This document shows, piece by piece, positions 1 to 11,465 of a stretch of DNA of 64,000 nucleotides; within the stretch, counting starts at the first letter, position 1; each line of letters begins with the position of its first letter. The notes below the pieces were generated by a model. It worked only from the letters and a program-made list of their open reading frames with translations. It made no database searches and was not told the DNA's origin. The DNA is from Zantedeschia hybrid cultivar (Eukaryota; Streptophyta; Magnoliopsida; Alismatales; Araceae): the NCBI GenBank assembly GCA_030544215.1, contig JARZZO010000001.1:42873098-42937097 (forward strand). The letters are read 5' to 3'. Position numbers and translations under genes: made by a program.

Positions 1-1142
1 ATCATACTTCTTCTTGTTATCCCTGTAAAATTCCAAACGTGATAAGAAATCAGAAAGAGACCTATTCTGATTAAGAAAAAATGAAGATAATATAAGAAAT
101 TGAATATAAGATTTATGTACCTGTCCATCCATCGCACATTAAAGTGCATCCATACTCATCCCAGATCCTTTCAAATGATTTAATGTATGTTCGGATGTCA
201 TCAACTTCCATATCCAAGTACTTGTTGTATATCTCATATGGAGAAGGTCCTTCAACCCCTTTGCCAACTTCTTGTATGGTCTCGATCATGGACTCATAAT
301 ATGGCCCCTTGGCCGCATTAGCAGGGATACTGTTATAGAAAACCACCTAGATGTAGCTCTCCCTATCTTCTCCTTACAAAGTTTTAAGTTCTTGAATGCA
401 ACACTAATAGAAGGTTGTTTATCCCTCTTCTTGGTGAGCAAGGGATCTATTGGACCTACTCTAGGATCTGCAGCTCTAGTGAACTCCTGAGGCAGCTCCT
501 CGCATACATTAGTGCTCATGCCGGCACTAGTGCTCCCTTGTGCAGAAGGTGTGGAGCCACTTCCTTGTCCTCCGTATCTTCCAGTGTGCCGAAATAAGTC
601 CTCATCTGCAAAGGACCGCCGGCTTGCTTCCATTGCACGTCGCAATTCAGCTTTAAATGTAAAAGAAAAAAAAATAATCTACTATAATTATTTGTCTGAA
701 AACGTTAAGTGAAGAACATGAAAATAAGTTAAATAAGAAACTTACTTGTATCCCAATCATCAACATTTATAGGTTGATTACTTCCACCAAGCCGGACTCC
801 AGCATCAGACCTTCGCGCTGGTTCAGTCAATTCCTCTCGAATTTCCTGTCTTCTTCTGGCAGTACTTGCTTTGCTTGATTCCTTCTCCTTCATGTAAGTT
901 CGAAATTGGATCCTAACCTCTGAAGGAACTCGAGCACATGCTGCAACTTCACCTTTTATTCCAGCAAGATGTTGTTTGAATCGGTAGACCCCGCCAGAGA
1001 TAACCCGGTTGCAATATTTGCATTGTACCTTTTTTTGGCCCATGTCCACCGGCGTGCAATGACCCCAAGCAGGATCAGCACTAGGAGGATTCCCAGATGA
1101 CCGCTCAGCAGCACCTTGAGATGCCATTCCTTCACAGCACAA
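1..1142 (-). pseudogene. hAT transposase with BED zinc finger and DUF659, frameshifted and truncated
   Basis: Transposases of this family bind element ends through an N-terminal BED finger and cut and paste through an RNase H-like core. Reading leftwards, the first exon (to about 746) carries the BED finger: CKYC, then H and C ligands in the run KQHLAGIKGEVAAC. An apparently intact 95-nt GT-AG intron lies at 651-745. The next exon reaches the DUF659 segment, which ends in a CDGWTG motif near 113-140. At about 339-342 one extra base in a T run (minus strand) shifts the frame between RW-F and YNSIPANAAKGPYY, so the protein is broken. The likely start is the Met near 1127 (MASQGAAE) or the upstream Met at 1142. 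The catalytic C-terminal half lies outside the window. Confidence 0.85.
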
Positions 1143-1282
1143 GAAGATGAGAGATCGCGGAGCTTGTAGTAGACTAGAAGTGACCTCGTGGGAGAGATGG
1201 AGAGAGAATTCTATGAGGGAGAGAGAGCAAGAATGTTAGGAGGCTCAAAGGGCATTTGTGGAGCCTTAGGAGGGCCTTGGGG

Positions 1283-1356
1283 GGGTTTAAATAGACCCCC
1301 AAGGCCCAAACTAGCCGTTGCTGGCCGTTTGGGAACGGCCAGCAACGGCTAGTTTG
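1283..1356 (-). promoter_or_regulatory. Putative promoter of the hAT element: TATA box plus perfect 23-bp inverted repeat
   Basis: On the minus strand a TATTTAAA box lies at about 1285-1293, roughly 150 bp before the transposase start. Just upstream of it (1307-1356) is a perfect inverted repeat: 23-nt arms at 1307-1329 and 1334-1356 around a 4-nt loop (TGGG). The arms contain CTAGCCGTTGCTGGCCGTT. The hairpin is seen directly in the sequence. A role in transcription or transposase binding is inference. Confidence 0.55.
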
Positions 1357-1369
1357 ACCCCCAACAGCC

Positions 1370-1555
1370 GTTGGGGGCCGGGTCGGGCCGATCCGAGCCG
1401 ACCCGGCCCGATCCGGTCCAGGATCGCCCGATCCGGCTCGGACCGGCCGATCCGAGTCCTGGACTCGGCCAGGAAACCCGGGATCGGCACGGTCGGCCAA
1501 AAACCTGTCCGACTCGGCCGATCCGTGCCGATCCGAGCCGAGTTTTTGAACCTTG
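1370..1555. repeat. GC-rich subterminal repeat of the hAT element
   Basis: Short direct and inverted copies of CCGATCCGAGCCG, GGATCGG and ACTCGGCC make up about 180 bp up to the element end. Such arrays at hAT ends usually act as transposase-binding subterminal motifs. The open reading frames across this stretch, on both strands, are by-products of its composition. Confidence 0.6.
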
Positions 1556-1896
1556 ATCCAAACACACTTGAGATAACTCTAAAATACCTCATAAGGTTTT
1601 GAAACATTCCTAAATCATTAAAACTCATTTCATACACTTAAATAACCATAATCTCCCTATACCCTCCAACTTGGCATAATTACAAAAATACCCCTATGGG
1701 TTTAAAATACTTGGAATCAATCCAGAATACTTGGAGTCAATCCAATATACTTGGAATTAATCCAGATAGCTTGGAATCAATCCAAAATCATATAAACACA
1801 TCCTAAACTTGGGTGAGGCCAAGAGTTTAACCTAAAATATATCTTCATATGCATGTGCTGCCTGTAGTAGTAGTGTTGCATGTTATAAGGGCATCA
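1556..1896. repeat. AT-rich spacer with a four-copy 20-bp tandem repeat (1707-1786)
   Basis: At 1707-1786 the motif ATACTTGGAATCAATCCAG recurs four times at an exact 20-bp period with one or two changes per copy. The rest of the spacer shows no gene or element. Confidence 0.6.
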
Positions 1897-2190
1897 TACG
1901 GACGGTTAATCAAGGGTTGCCGAGCAGTCGCTCAGCGTAATTAACACTGACCGAGGTCAGTGGAGAGGGGTCATATACTCGAATCTTCGCTTGATTCGAA
2001 GTCCCGGATTCCCTGAGGGCTAATCCCAAGCTCTCATAGTCCGATAAAATATAAAACCGACCTATAATTCTCTAGATAAACAAAAAAATGGATTTCCGAA
2101 TAAATCCGACATAGGAGAGATGTGTCTAGGTCAGGTCCCGACGAAGGTTAGAAAAATCTTCGCGCTAACATACACCTAGACTAAATAGAG
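1897..2190 (+). repeat. LTR fragment carrying the shared Tat-family U5-like module
   Basis: The block beginning GGTTAATCAAGGGTTG at 1904, then TAATTAACACTGACCGAGGTCAGTGG, then a palindromic GAATC..GATTC stretch and CCCTGAGGGCTAA, matches modules near the 3' ends of the LTRs at 4,967-5,100 and 26,722-26,863. No coding sequence of the same element is recognisable beside it, so it is a remnant. Confidence 0.5.
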
Positions 2191-2194
2191 TGGA

Positions 2195-3259
2195 TCACAC
2201 TTTTTCGAGTCGGATCGCATAGACTCTAGCCGAACCGTGATTGGCTCGCACCGGATCGCAGCGACTTGTGTTCGTATCGTGCGATTCGGTACGAGTCAGT
2301 CCGATACGATGTTCCAGCCCGACTCGTACGATCCACCCGTGCCAACGACTGGGATTGTCTAGATATGAGTCGACTCGTAATATTGGCCCGGTCTGGTACG
2401 ATATGGCAAACTTTGGGTAGTAGTGAGGGGATCCACATGGAGGGGAGTTCCAATGGTAGTACATGTCTTCGTCAAACACTTTTAAGACCATAGACGTAAT
2501 GGAAGTTTGGGGAAAGAAATCCAGATTAGAATTGAGGAACATGACTCTCTTACATATCTGGGATTCTTTGTCCACCTCCTTAGAAGTGGGTTCCCTTTGA
2601 TCGTACAGAAGCCCTCTAATATTTTCCTCTGCTTGGAACATAAGTGAAGAGTCCTCCTTGATGCATGTGGACTCAAATTCATGGTTTGCAGGATCATCCA
2701 ATTCTGATTCGGATTTGCCCGATTCAAATTGGAATCGATGACTAGTAATCTGATCTTATGGGGGAATGTAAAAAATAAAAGAAAAAACAGGACTGAGTCA
2801 CCTGGATCGACTTCAAATCAGTCATATTGGCCTAGGATTGGTTCAATTCAGGCCAATATGGCTTGCAAGCTAGGTTTTTTTTTTACTTTTTAGTCAATGT
2901 TATTCCATTGAATTTGATTGTTAGTGTGTGATATTTCATTTTTCTTGTTGTTCTCTTGATTTTTTTTAAAATTTTCTCATTTTCTTATTTATTAAAATAA
3001 AAATCAAGCCGACCAAGGGATCAGCCTTTTCACTTTGGAATGGCATATCTGTCTGATCCAGATCGGGACCTGCTGATCCCAAATTCTGATCCAGTTCTGC
3101 CTACCTTCCTCAATTTCCCCTTTGATTTGCCATCTTTAATTGATAAAGTTGAGCAAGTTGAGTTGAGGAGCATAGGGTGGCTGAAGACCAACAATGTATC
3201 CCACAAGGGAATCCATCGATTATTCAATGAGCTCCTTAGAATCATCATGTTCAATGATT
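2195..3259. other. Unassigned region with a minus-strand 168-codon open reading frame (2195-2701)
   Basis: A minus-strand open frame runs 2701 to 2195 (MDDPANHEFESTCIKEDSS...). Its downstream half crosses a stretch (2200-2410) rich in CGTACGAGTC/GATTCGG-like inverted motifs that resembles a mobile-element end. Stretches at 2700-2870 and 3040-3110 have a similar DNA-transposon look, but no paired termini could be fixed. I do not recognise the protein. This sequence continues across the Tat insertion into 26,905-27,140. Confidence 0.3.
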
Positions 3260-3267
3260 GTACCTTC

Positions 3268-3398
3268 TATAGATGGCAGTACCGGTACCGGTATTGGTGG
3301 GTACCGGTACTGGTACGTACTGGCCGGTACCGGCCCGGTATTGGCCGATACCCTTTATAGGGATGGTACACCGGTATCGGCCGGTACTGCCAACCATG
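3268..3398. mobile_element. hAT MITE (GGTACCGG family), copy 1, 131 bp
   Basis: Perfect 8-bp target duplications, GTACCTTC at 3260-3267 and 3399-3406, flank a 131-bp element. It begins TATAGATGGCAGTACCGG and ends GGTACTGCCAACCATG. The outer bases form an imperfect terminal inverted repeat, GATGGCAGTACCGG against its complement. The interior is made of palindromic GGTACCGG/GGCCGGTAC motifs. An 8-bp duplication is diagnostic of hAT. It has no coding capacity and would need transposase from a related element such as the one at 12,204. Confidence 0.88.
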
Positions 3399-3406
3399 GT
3401 ACCTTC

Positions 3407-3545
3407 TGGTTGTCCTTTGTTGTTTGTGGTATATGCTTTGGTTGCAAATTCTGGGACATTGCCAGCATTTCTATGGAGAACAGGTCTGCCTGTGCCACAG
3501 CTCTTTGTGTACCCTTCTTGGAGGAGAACAAGAGGCATATCTACC
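3407..3545. other. Unassigned sequence between MITE and Tat element, continues at 26,905
   Basis: This short stretch was contiguous with 26,905-27,140 before the Tat insertion, because the 5-bp duplication CTACC joins the two. A minus-strand frame here (EGYTKSCGTGRPVLHRNAG...) and a plus-strand frame are both open. I recognise neither. Confidence 0.35.
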
Positions 3546-5149
3546 TGTTTGATATATATATATATATATGTATATTTTAACAGGGGGCATTAAAAAAGAA
3601 AATAAAAGGGAGGGGGAAGAAAAAAATGAAAGGAGGAGGCTACTGGTGGGGGGTCCAATGCTCCCCCCCTCCTCTCCACCGGTTGTGCCATCCAAGACCC
3701 CCACCAGTTGGGGGGGAGGGGTCTTGCGCAAAAGAAAGAAAAAAAGAAAGAAAGAACAAGTAGAGTAGAAAAAAGAGGCTCCCAGTAGGGGGTACCCATT
3801 GGTACAAACTCCCCTACTGGTGGCCCTTTGAACTCCCACTGGTGGGGCTGTCTTGGCAAAAAAAAAAAAAAAAAAAAAAAGAAAGGAAAAAGAAGAAGGA
3901 AAAAGAAGAAGAAGAAGAAGGAAAGGAAGGAGGGGGGGTTACCAATTGGCTCCCACCAGTCATTCCAACCGGTGGGGGGTGCCACCGGCCCCTCCCATCT
4001 CTCTCTCTCTCTCTTTAAATTAAAAAAAAAAAAGGAGGGAGTGGTCATCGGTGGGGGTGCCATAAACTCCCCTCAAGGGGGCTGCTGGAAAGAGGCTTTT
4101 GGAAGGCTTGAAAGGCACATTCAGCATACGCGAAGAAGGCACAAAAACGCCACTCTGCCTAGGCATTCCAAGTTCCGTGAAGATAAGGTCAAGAAAATAC
4201 TAAAGGGTTCATTCATATGGTTTGAATGATCCAATTTTTGGAGCAGTTTACTCATATGGTTTGAGTGACCGATTTTTGTTCATTCATATTGTTTGAATGA
4301 CCAAACTTATGGTTCACTTGTGTTGTTCAAGTGACCAATTTTGATTCTTTCATATCATTTGAAAGACCATTATTTTGTATGATTCTTAATTAAATGAGTG
4401 ATCACCATGCCCATTAATCAAATCATAACATACTTTGTAATTCATGAATCAATAAAGTGGATTCTTTGACTTTTTAATGCATGTGTATGTTTAAATCGAG
4501 TTATGATGGATTCTTAATAAGCTGAGATATCCTCGAATCACGATGAGTGTAAAGGGTTTTCTTAAAGGATATTAAAAGACTGACGCTTGCATGACATACA
4601 AAAATCCTTTAAGTACAAAAGAAAAGGACACTTAACTAGGATTTATTTTAAAGAATACTTAGAGGACAAAAGGTACACGTTACATGGACACAACATGTTA
4701 AAGCATATCCTTTAAGGTTTTACCATCTCTCCTTTGACCTTTAGGGATCCTAAGAGGAATGGCATTATCACATCATACAAAAGGCTTATCTTCTAAGTAT
4801 CCTCTAAGCATTCTTAAAAGGAAATGATGTAAATATATTATGCAACATATGTCCTTTAAGGATCTCTTAAAGATTCCAAGACATTTAAAGGAACATGAAT
4901 GGCTCATTTTGAGAGTTATTTCATAAATTGGCATGTTAGTGCACGATTTTCAAAAAGGTATTACCGGATAGTTAATCAAGGATTGTCAATCATTGATTGG
5001 TGTAATTAATACTGACCAACGTCAGTAGGGAGAGGTCAAATTTACGGATCCATACTTGATCCAAATTGTTGGACTCCCTAAGGGCTCACCTTTAGTTCTC
5101 AAAGTTTAATAAAACATAAAAATAAAAGATAAAAATAAACAAACCTACA
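3546..5149 (+). repeat. 5' LTR of the Tat-like element
   Basis: It starts TGTTTGATATATA next to a (TA)n run. It continues through a purine-rich U3 with CACCGGTGGGGG-type palindromes and A/G runs (about 3570-4050) and a decayed TATA-like CCATAAACTCC near 4060. Tandem CATATGGTTTGAATGACC repeats follow (4205-4370). The conserved GGTTAATCAAGG / CTGACCAACGTCAG block lies at 4970-5100, and the LTR ends CTACA at 5149. It is collinear with 25,277-26,904. Confidence 0.88.
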
Positions 5150-5172
5150 GATGGCACGTCCGGTGGGACCTT
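5150..5172 (+). other. Primer-binding-site-like tract
   Basis: The bases straight after the LTR, ATGGCACGTCCGGTGGGAC, sit where the tRNA primer pairs in LTR retrotransposons. I could not match them confidently to one tRNA 3' end. Confidence 0.5.
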
Positions 5173-5299
5173 TCCTTCCCTTCATCTGTTTGTCTAGTGA
5201 TGCCCTTACTACAAAGTTGCTAACTTCGCCACGTTTTATTCATAATTTGAAACTACTGCATCATCGATTGCGGCAACAACTAAAGTAACTTTTGGCCCA

Positions 5300-7425
5300 T
5301 TGGTGGTTCTTAGGCATGTGCAATGTGGCTACCTCACTACACCAATATGCTTTGGGGACTTCCCTGCTGTCTTCGAGTTCCCATACTCCTTAGGAGTTGC
5401 CCTGACAATCAAAGTCATCTCCAAGCACAAGAGAAGAAGATGTGGCTCTCGCCATGCTAAGAAGAGCAACTTCACTAAGGCTTCCATTCAAAATTCCAAC
5501 GACAACATTGGAAGCATCTCGCCAGCTTCCTCGTTCAACAGGGGGCATGCTCAAAAGCGGAATAAGAAGACTCCTACCGTAGTGCTATCTAAGTCTGCCA
5601 ATACTAGTTTGGTGGATAATCTCTACATGCGATTGGATGAAGGTGAACTTACCAATCAAAATATTCGCGATGTCTCTATGGTTGCTGTAAAGAACCGATT
5701 TGGGATATTGCCAAAGGTTAGCCAAGATAAAGTGGAATTCAAGAAGAATACCACCAAGGTCTCTATTCACAGGGGGTAAAAGCATGAGCCTAGATGTCAA
5801 TTCCAGAAAGGGGGCAATCTAGTGAAGGATAAGGATCTCTACCTTAAGAAGATGATTCATCAAGGAAGGTGTCTACAAAATTCATAAGGCTAAGGTTGCT
5901 CTAGCCTCACAACATACGCAACAACCGATACATTAACAAAAGAAATGAGTGCAAGTCGAGCAACTCACTCATCCATCTTTTGAACCCCAGTTCCTTCGAG
6001 GTTAAAAGAGGCAAGGGTTTTATAAAGAGAAGAGACAAACTAGCCACCCTATTGTTTAGGGGCAAAATGACATAAATCAACAATCATTCAATCCAAGATT
6101 GACAATGTGTGCTGCTTTGCAAAAGAGAAGAAGATTTGCACAGGGAACAAGTGGCAACATGCGCATGTACACATGTTATGCTACTAGTTCCAATAGTCAA
6201 TACATAGTTTTATCAAATGATCCTCAAGAAATTGCCATCGTTACACAGCAAGATGAGGCGATGACTAATCTAGTGGAGCAAGCCACTTGTTGGTTGTTCC
6301 GAAGGAACACAAATGCTAGCCTGCCTCCTAGAGATGGTGCTAATATTGTGAATGCTCAAAATGAAAGACAAAGGGAATAACAACTTCAAAGTCTACCCCA
6401 AGCGCAGACCATAGAGGAAATGCGGCTGTAAAATCAACAACTTAAAGCCTTACTTTTAGGCTTTAACTGAAAATGGCAGTAGCAGTAGGGGCAACCATAA
6501 GCACCTCTAGCAAATTCGCTCCCACCTAGAGCACCTGCTAGCAATAATCTTCCAATAGCCGCAACAGTTACATAACAGGTTGATGAAACGAACTTCGCTC
6601 TTGAAAATTTTTGTAAGATTGGGGGTGAGTAGGCAACCTATAATGCCCAAAATTCTTATGCATTTGTCAAAGGGGTTGCAGCATCACAAAGACACATAAT
6701 AGAACAACTCGTTGAAGCCGAAATGTCTGAGTATGATGAGGATGCAATCGCCTTCGATCTATATAAAGTGCCATTCCTCGTTCGCCATATATTCAAGAAG
6801 CTCCCTACAGATTATATAAATGCCCCCAAATTCACCAAGTTCAACGTGGAAGGCCCTGCTCAGGAGCATATTACCCATTATATGAGTGGCCTGAGAGAAT
6901 TGGCAACTGATGAGTCATATCTCCTAAAATACTTCTCGGCATCATTGACATGGATTGCATTCCAATAGTATGCAAAGCTGAGGCCAAATTCCATTGCAAA
7001 TTGGGATGAAATGCAAAGGAGGTTCCTCGACTGCTTCAAGATATCAGAAGCGGAAAGTCACTGTTGCAGATTTAGTTGTAAATAAACAAAGTAAAAATGA
7101 GTCTACAATGGACTATGTCAAAAGGTGGCGTGACCTCAACATAAGGAGTGATAATCCACCAGCCTGTGAAGATGCTGTGAGGTTATGTAATGGGTCTAAA
7201 GCTAGAAATCAAGGAGAAGTTGATCGACGCAAATGTTAAAACATTTGATCGTCTAAACAATATTGTGTTAGAAATTGAGTTGTTCCTTGTTGACAACCCA
7301 AGTCTGATACATGGGAGTGCAGAAGCCTTGAAGGAATGGACTTCCAGTGATGAAGAAGACAACATAGTTGACTTTGCATCAATTATGAAAGAAGCAGGGG
7401 AGCAAGAAGAACTCTGATACCCCAA
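5300..7425 (+). pseudogene. gag remnant of the Tat-like element
   Basis: Gag forms the cytoplasmic particle in which reverse transcription occurs. Four plus-strand open segments (5300-5779, 6099-6380, 6723-6968, 6994-7239) are followed by a fifth in a shifted frame (7190-7417). The retrotransposon-gag core is visible around 6,830-7,100: PKFTKFNVEG, HYMSGLRELATDE, then in another frame WYAKLRPNS..NWDEMQRRFLDCF. A further frame change leads to ADLVVNKQSKNESTMDYVKRW. Stops and at least two frameshifts break it. No protease domain could be recognised downstream. Confidence 0.7.
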
Positions 7426-8589
7426 CCTCCAATAAAAGAAGAGTCAGACGATCATTACCCTCTTGGGCGAGCTTATAAACAATTACTCCTTGGAGTCAAA
7501 GAAGGCGTTGCATGGGCTTACGAAGAAATGCTCGGCCTAAACTCTCTAGTCAGGGACCTTGAATTGACCATCCTACTAAAGGTCAAGGCTGTAAAACAAT
7601 CACAAAGGTGAATGCAAAAACAAATGTATCCAGAATCAGACATGAAGAGGTGCACTTTATCAAAGCATGCACACATCACATATGGAAAGTCAGTATAGCA
7701 CCATCCAAAAGAAGAAGGAAAAGATAGGTCCATTTTATCATTATGCCAAGGACCTAAATAAGGGCTGCTCCAAAGGCAACTTCACAATGTCAATTGAATA
7801 AAAAAAACAATGATGGATGTCAGCAGAAGCTTTGAGTCGTTATCCTACGTGGATATGTCATCAGCCCTTCAAACTCAAGAAGCTAAAAATGATCCATATG
7901 AGGTCAAACGTGAGGAGTTTCTTCCCACATAAAAATCTCACAAGATCTAGGGCTCTTCAAGACAATGCTCGTCTACATTAAGAGACTCATCTCAAGCTTG
8001 TTACGGAGCTGCTAGCCTCTTTGCCAACTTGACAAGGAAAAGAGCTCATTCAAATGGAATGGAAAATGTCAAGTACCCTTCACAAAATCAAAGAACTTTT
8101 GCTTAGCCTTGTAATGCTAGGGGCAGCCATCAAATGCAAGCTATGCTTCTCTGGGGGCATCGCTAGCATAAGTAAGCAAAGAGGGCAAAGAGAAACTCCT
8201 ATATTACCTCAACAAGATGTTGAGGGAACCCCAAAAAATCGATACTCTCCCATGGTGAACATATGGTGGGCAATGGCTTCTATAGTTCAAAAAAAAAAAA
8301 GAAAAAAGGAAAAAGAAAAAGTCAAGGCATTACCTCCTGGCCTAAAAAGTCCAATTTATGCTGTGGTTCGATCTGCTCAAGTTCTTGCTTCGGCAACCGG
8401 TCTTATCAAGAAGGATGAAGAAATGGACTCTACTCCTCAGAAAGATTGACATCACCAAGGTACGACAGAATTTCTGATAGGCTCATCCAACTCCTGAAGA
8501 ATTCTCCCTTCAACATTATACATGCCAGATGAAGAAATCCTCCCCATGCAAGAAATACCACAAACACAACAAACTACACTCAGAGATTG
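7426..8589 (+). other. Decayed internal region of the Tat-like element (protease/RT not recognisable)
   Basis: This is the position where protease and reverse transcriptase would be expected. Only short open segments remain, such as 8054-8449, which includes a lysine run from an A-rich microsatellite. No reverse transcriptase motif (YVDD, LPFGL) was found, so RT may be deleted or scrambled. Confidence 0.4.
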
Positions 8590-10001
8590 GCAATGTGCCT
8601 TGACAGTTCATCAAGAACGATTGTAATGCTTGATGGTGCAGCCGCAACACAAGCTGGGCAGGGTTTTCATCATCATGCCAAATGATGGCACATTACACTA
8701 TGGAGTCACTTACAAAAGATAAAGCCAGAATATGAAGCCTTGATAATTGACTTGCAAAGCCTCCTAGAAAATTGATGTTCAAGATGGCTAAATCTACAGA
8801 GATTCACTCCTGGTCATGCAACAAATCCTGGGGACCTAGAAGTCAAAAGCCAAAGCGGACGACTCATCTTTGGCAAAAGGTAGAGTATACATCTCCAAAG
8901 TAGACTATGTCAAAAGAAGGTCAAAATGTGTAAGCTGAGGCCTTAGCCAAATTGGCAATGACTTTGAAATTGTCCCCTGAGTGAGAAGTGGAAAACATGG
9001 TGAAAGAATGTTGCTAAACACATAAAAAACCATAAGAATGGTCCAAAAGTATTGAAATCAAGGAACTGGAGAAAAAGGCAAAGCAACATAGGATGACGGG
9101 GTGTGTCCCAACCATCAAAATGAAGAACAGTTGTTTATCGGATGACAAGGAAGAATGGATCCAATTGTTATGAGCAAACCAATCAGGCTTCATTCTGACT
9201 AGTGCTTGAAGACAAGAAATTGGTTCTCTTAATATGTCTCTTGCGAAAAGAAGGAAAAGAAAAGGTTGGTGATTGAGGTCTGCTTTGGAATATGTGAAGC
9301 CCATCAATATGACTTAAAGAAAAAAAAAATGAAGACCAACAACAAAGCTAAGGCTTTCTTTTTGCCAACATTATTTTCGAGTTGTGAGCAATTAAAAAAA
9401 AAGTGAAGCAGGTGGGCTAATCCCAAGAAGGCCGCCAAATCAACTATCTCCAACAACACCTACATGGCCTTGTGCACATTGGGGCAAGAACAACATGGGT
9501 CCTCTCATTTCACTATCTTGGTCTAAAGTCGTCCATGGGCAAGACAATGTCATGTTTCACTTGACAAAATGTCACATACAAGATTGGCATGCCTAGTCAA
9601 GTCATATTCAATGCTGGTGTGTCATTTAGAAAAAAAATGAAGGCCAAATCCCAAGACAACTTGTTAGCAAAATCGCCAAGGGGCAGAAAAAAACCAAGAC
9701 CAAGACTGGGGGTATAAAAAATGCATGCAGCAGATGGGCGAGTCTATATTAGGGATTGCAATGAGAAAAAGACATTTTGAGGAATTACCCAGTTTGGAGG
9801 GTGGCAGATTACGGCCTACCAACACCTGTAAACATGTCAAGATCCTTTGACAAACGCATGATGGAAAAAGCATCCAAGGATGGCCAAACAAAAAGTCATC
9901 ATGACATCCATGCCCAGAAAGAAATTTACACAAAATGGGTCGGCCCCTTCCTACAGCAAGATATTTGCGGAAGCGGTGCTGACAAATTAATGGATCATTA
10001 G
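8590..10001 (+). pseudogene. pol remnant: RNase H and integrase fragments of the Tat-like element
   Basis: Around 8,600-8,760, short frames resemble the RNase H region of the third Tat element in this window: ALTVHQERL, then PNDGTLHYGVT aligned with PDGGILHHSCA at 59.8 kb. Around 9,440-9,540 a frame reads TPTWPCAHWGKNNMGPL, like the start of the integrase core. The frame at 9,777-10,001 ends KEIYTKWVGPFLQQD..GSGADKLMDH, the integrase C-terminal fold of Tat elements. Many stops and frame changes are present. It is non-functional. Confidence 0.6.
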
Positions 10002-10429
10002 GAAAATTTTACTTTCCTACCACTAAATAGAAGACACATGAAGCCATGCATATGCTCTGAAGCATGAATTATGAAGAAAAAAAAAGCGGGGAAGTAGCAA
10101 AAAGGAATTGTACCACTATGAAAGTCTGAGACTTGAAGCCGAGAAAGTCCAGAGAAGCTTATCAAAAATAAAGGCTCCACCCCAAGTTGTTCATCAACAT
10201 TCCGGAAGGCCTTTAAGATTATTTCTGGCAAAAATTAAGTAGATGTCAGAATCATTAAAGACAATGTTCTCTTGACTCATGCAAGTGCGAAGAGGTCGAT
10301 TCTTTACTCGACATGGTCAAAGGAAATAAACAAACCTTTACGGAAAAATTACTTGGCCTATTAGAAAAACTAATTTCTCAATCATTGTGCTAGGCTTCGT
10401 CACCAATCAACAAAACCTAGCTTTTAAGG
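10002..10429 (+). other. Post-pol spacer of the Tat-like element
   Basis: Between the integrase remnant and the first tandem block I see no gene. An open frame on the minus strand (9998-10,231) has no recognisable domain. Confidence 0.4.
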
Positions 10430-10875
10430 AAGCTTTAACTCCCTATCACTATAATAGAAATCCTCCCAAAAGTCTTGGCCACTGGGAGCCTTTATATCCT
10501 TGAAACCTTGAAAATCTTTTGGCCATTAGGAGTCTTTATATCCTTGAAACCTCAAAATTTTTGGCCACTGGAAGCCTTTGCATATTTGAAAGCACTAAAA
10601 CCTTTTGGCCACTAGGAGCCTTTGTATCCTCAAAAGCCTAAAGACCCCTTTTCGGCCATTGGGAGCCTTTAAATACTTGAAGAACCCAAAGTCTATGGCT
10701 ACCCGGAGCTTTTATCACTTTGGAAAACTCAAAAGTCCGTGGCCATCTGGAGTCATGAAAGCCTTCCAATACTCAAAAAGAAAATCAGACCCTCCCTTTA
10801 AATTCTACCACTTGGCCATCAGGAAAGCCCTAATTCCCTATAAAAAAAATTGTATATTACGCCTACAAAAAAGAG
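10430..10875 (+). repeat. 3' UTR tandem repeat block A (about 60-70 bp units)
   Basis: About seven degenerate copies of CTTGGCCACTGGGAGCC followed by TTTATATCCTTGAAACC-type sequence. The complementary family occurs at 40,640-41,250 and 57,700-58,150, in the 3' regions of the two minus-strand Tat elements. Confidence 0.7.
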
Positions 10876-11465
10876 AGGGAGCTTAAAAACGAGGTGCTCC
10901 AATAGACTTAATCAGTTCTCCCTCAGAAGGGATCGGTTAAGGATAAAAAAGGTCTTAAAAATTTGGCTGAGGTGAAAATCCAAAAGGGCGCTTCAGGCAA
11001 AAAGTAGGTTAACCCTGCTATGTGAAAACCCGCAAGGGCACACAGGCAAAAGTAAGAAAGGGCTAGCTTCGGCAAAAAGCCCACATGGGCGTTGCGGTTA
11101 GTTGAAAAAACAGATCGAACACAACCCATCGTGGTATGCCTCACAAAAGCCGTTTATATCAAAAGTGTTAAAAACAAAGAGAGAAAAGAAAGGAAAGAGC
11201 CATACGTCAGTGGGAGAAAGCTCTCTCGGCCTGTATTAGGTAAAGATCGACTTTTCCTACATCCTTATCTAGGGAGGATGTCAGAGTCGCCAATGACGAG
11301 AAAATTCTTAGTGTCACTCTGCATTTGGTGGGTGATACAAAAATCATTTGATAAATGGCTACGACCGAAGCGACGATAACGACGTCTTCTCGACTTGGTA
11401 AGGAAGTAGGAAAACTTGATTTCTCACTTATTAAGGTTAAGAATGGCAAAGCACCATTTGACCAA
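10876..11465 (+). repeat. Shared Tat 3' UTR module
   Basis: This non-tandem block contains GGTTAAGGATAAAAAAGGTC, GGCTGAGGTGAAAATCC, AGGCAAAAGTAAGAAAGGGC and later GACTTGGTAAGGAAGTAGG. Copies are present at 14,985-15,215 (same strand) and, reversed, at 40,135-40,370, 56,395-56,600, 57,050-57,240, 57,425-57,600 and 58,255-58,490. Its conservation beyond the neighbouring tandem repeats marks a lineage-specific 3' region. Confidence 0.65.

Larger units (their letters stand above)
1..1555 (-). mobile_element. hAT-superfamily DNA transposon, right-hand part (continues beyond window start)
   Basis: A minus-strand transposase fragment (BED finger plus DUF659) sits inside a GC-rich terminal region that ends at 1555. 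Read from its outer edge, the end begins CAAGGTTCAAAAACTCGGC and continues into CGGATCGG-type subterminal repeats. This matches the style of the hAT ends at 42,024-43,080 in this window. The 8-bp target copy on this side would be 1556-1563. The other end lies to the left of the window, so the duplication cannot be confirmed. The superfamily call rests on the protein, and the exact right end is an inference from the terminal motif. Confidence 0.85.

Noticed and set aside
3590..4063. Phe/Pro-rich frames in the LTR and similar ones near 23.6, 24.3, 25.4 and 61.9 kb
   Set aside because: All derive from purine runs and ACCGGTGGGG palindromes of Tat U3 sequence.
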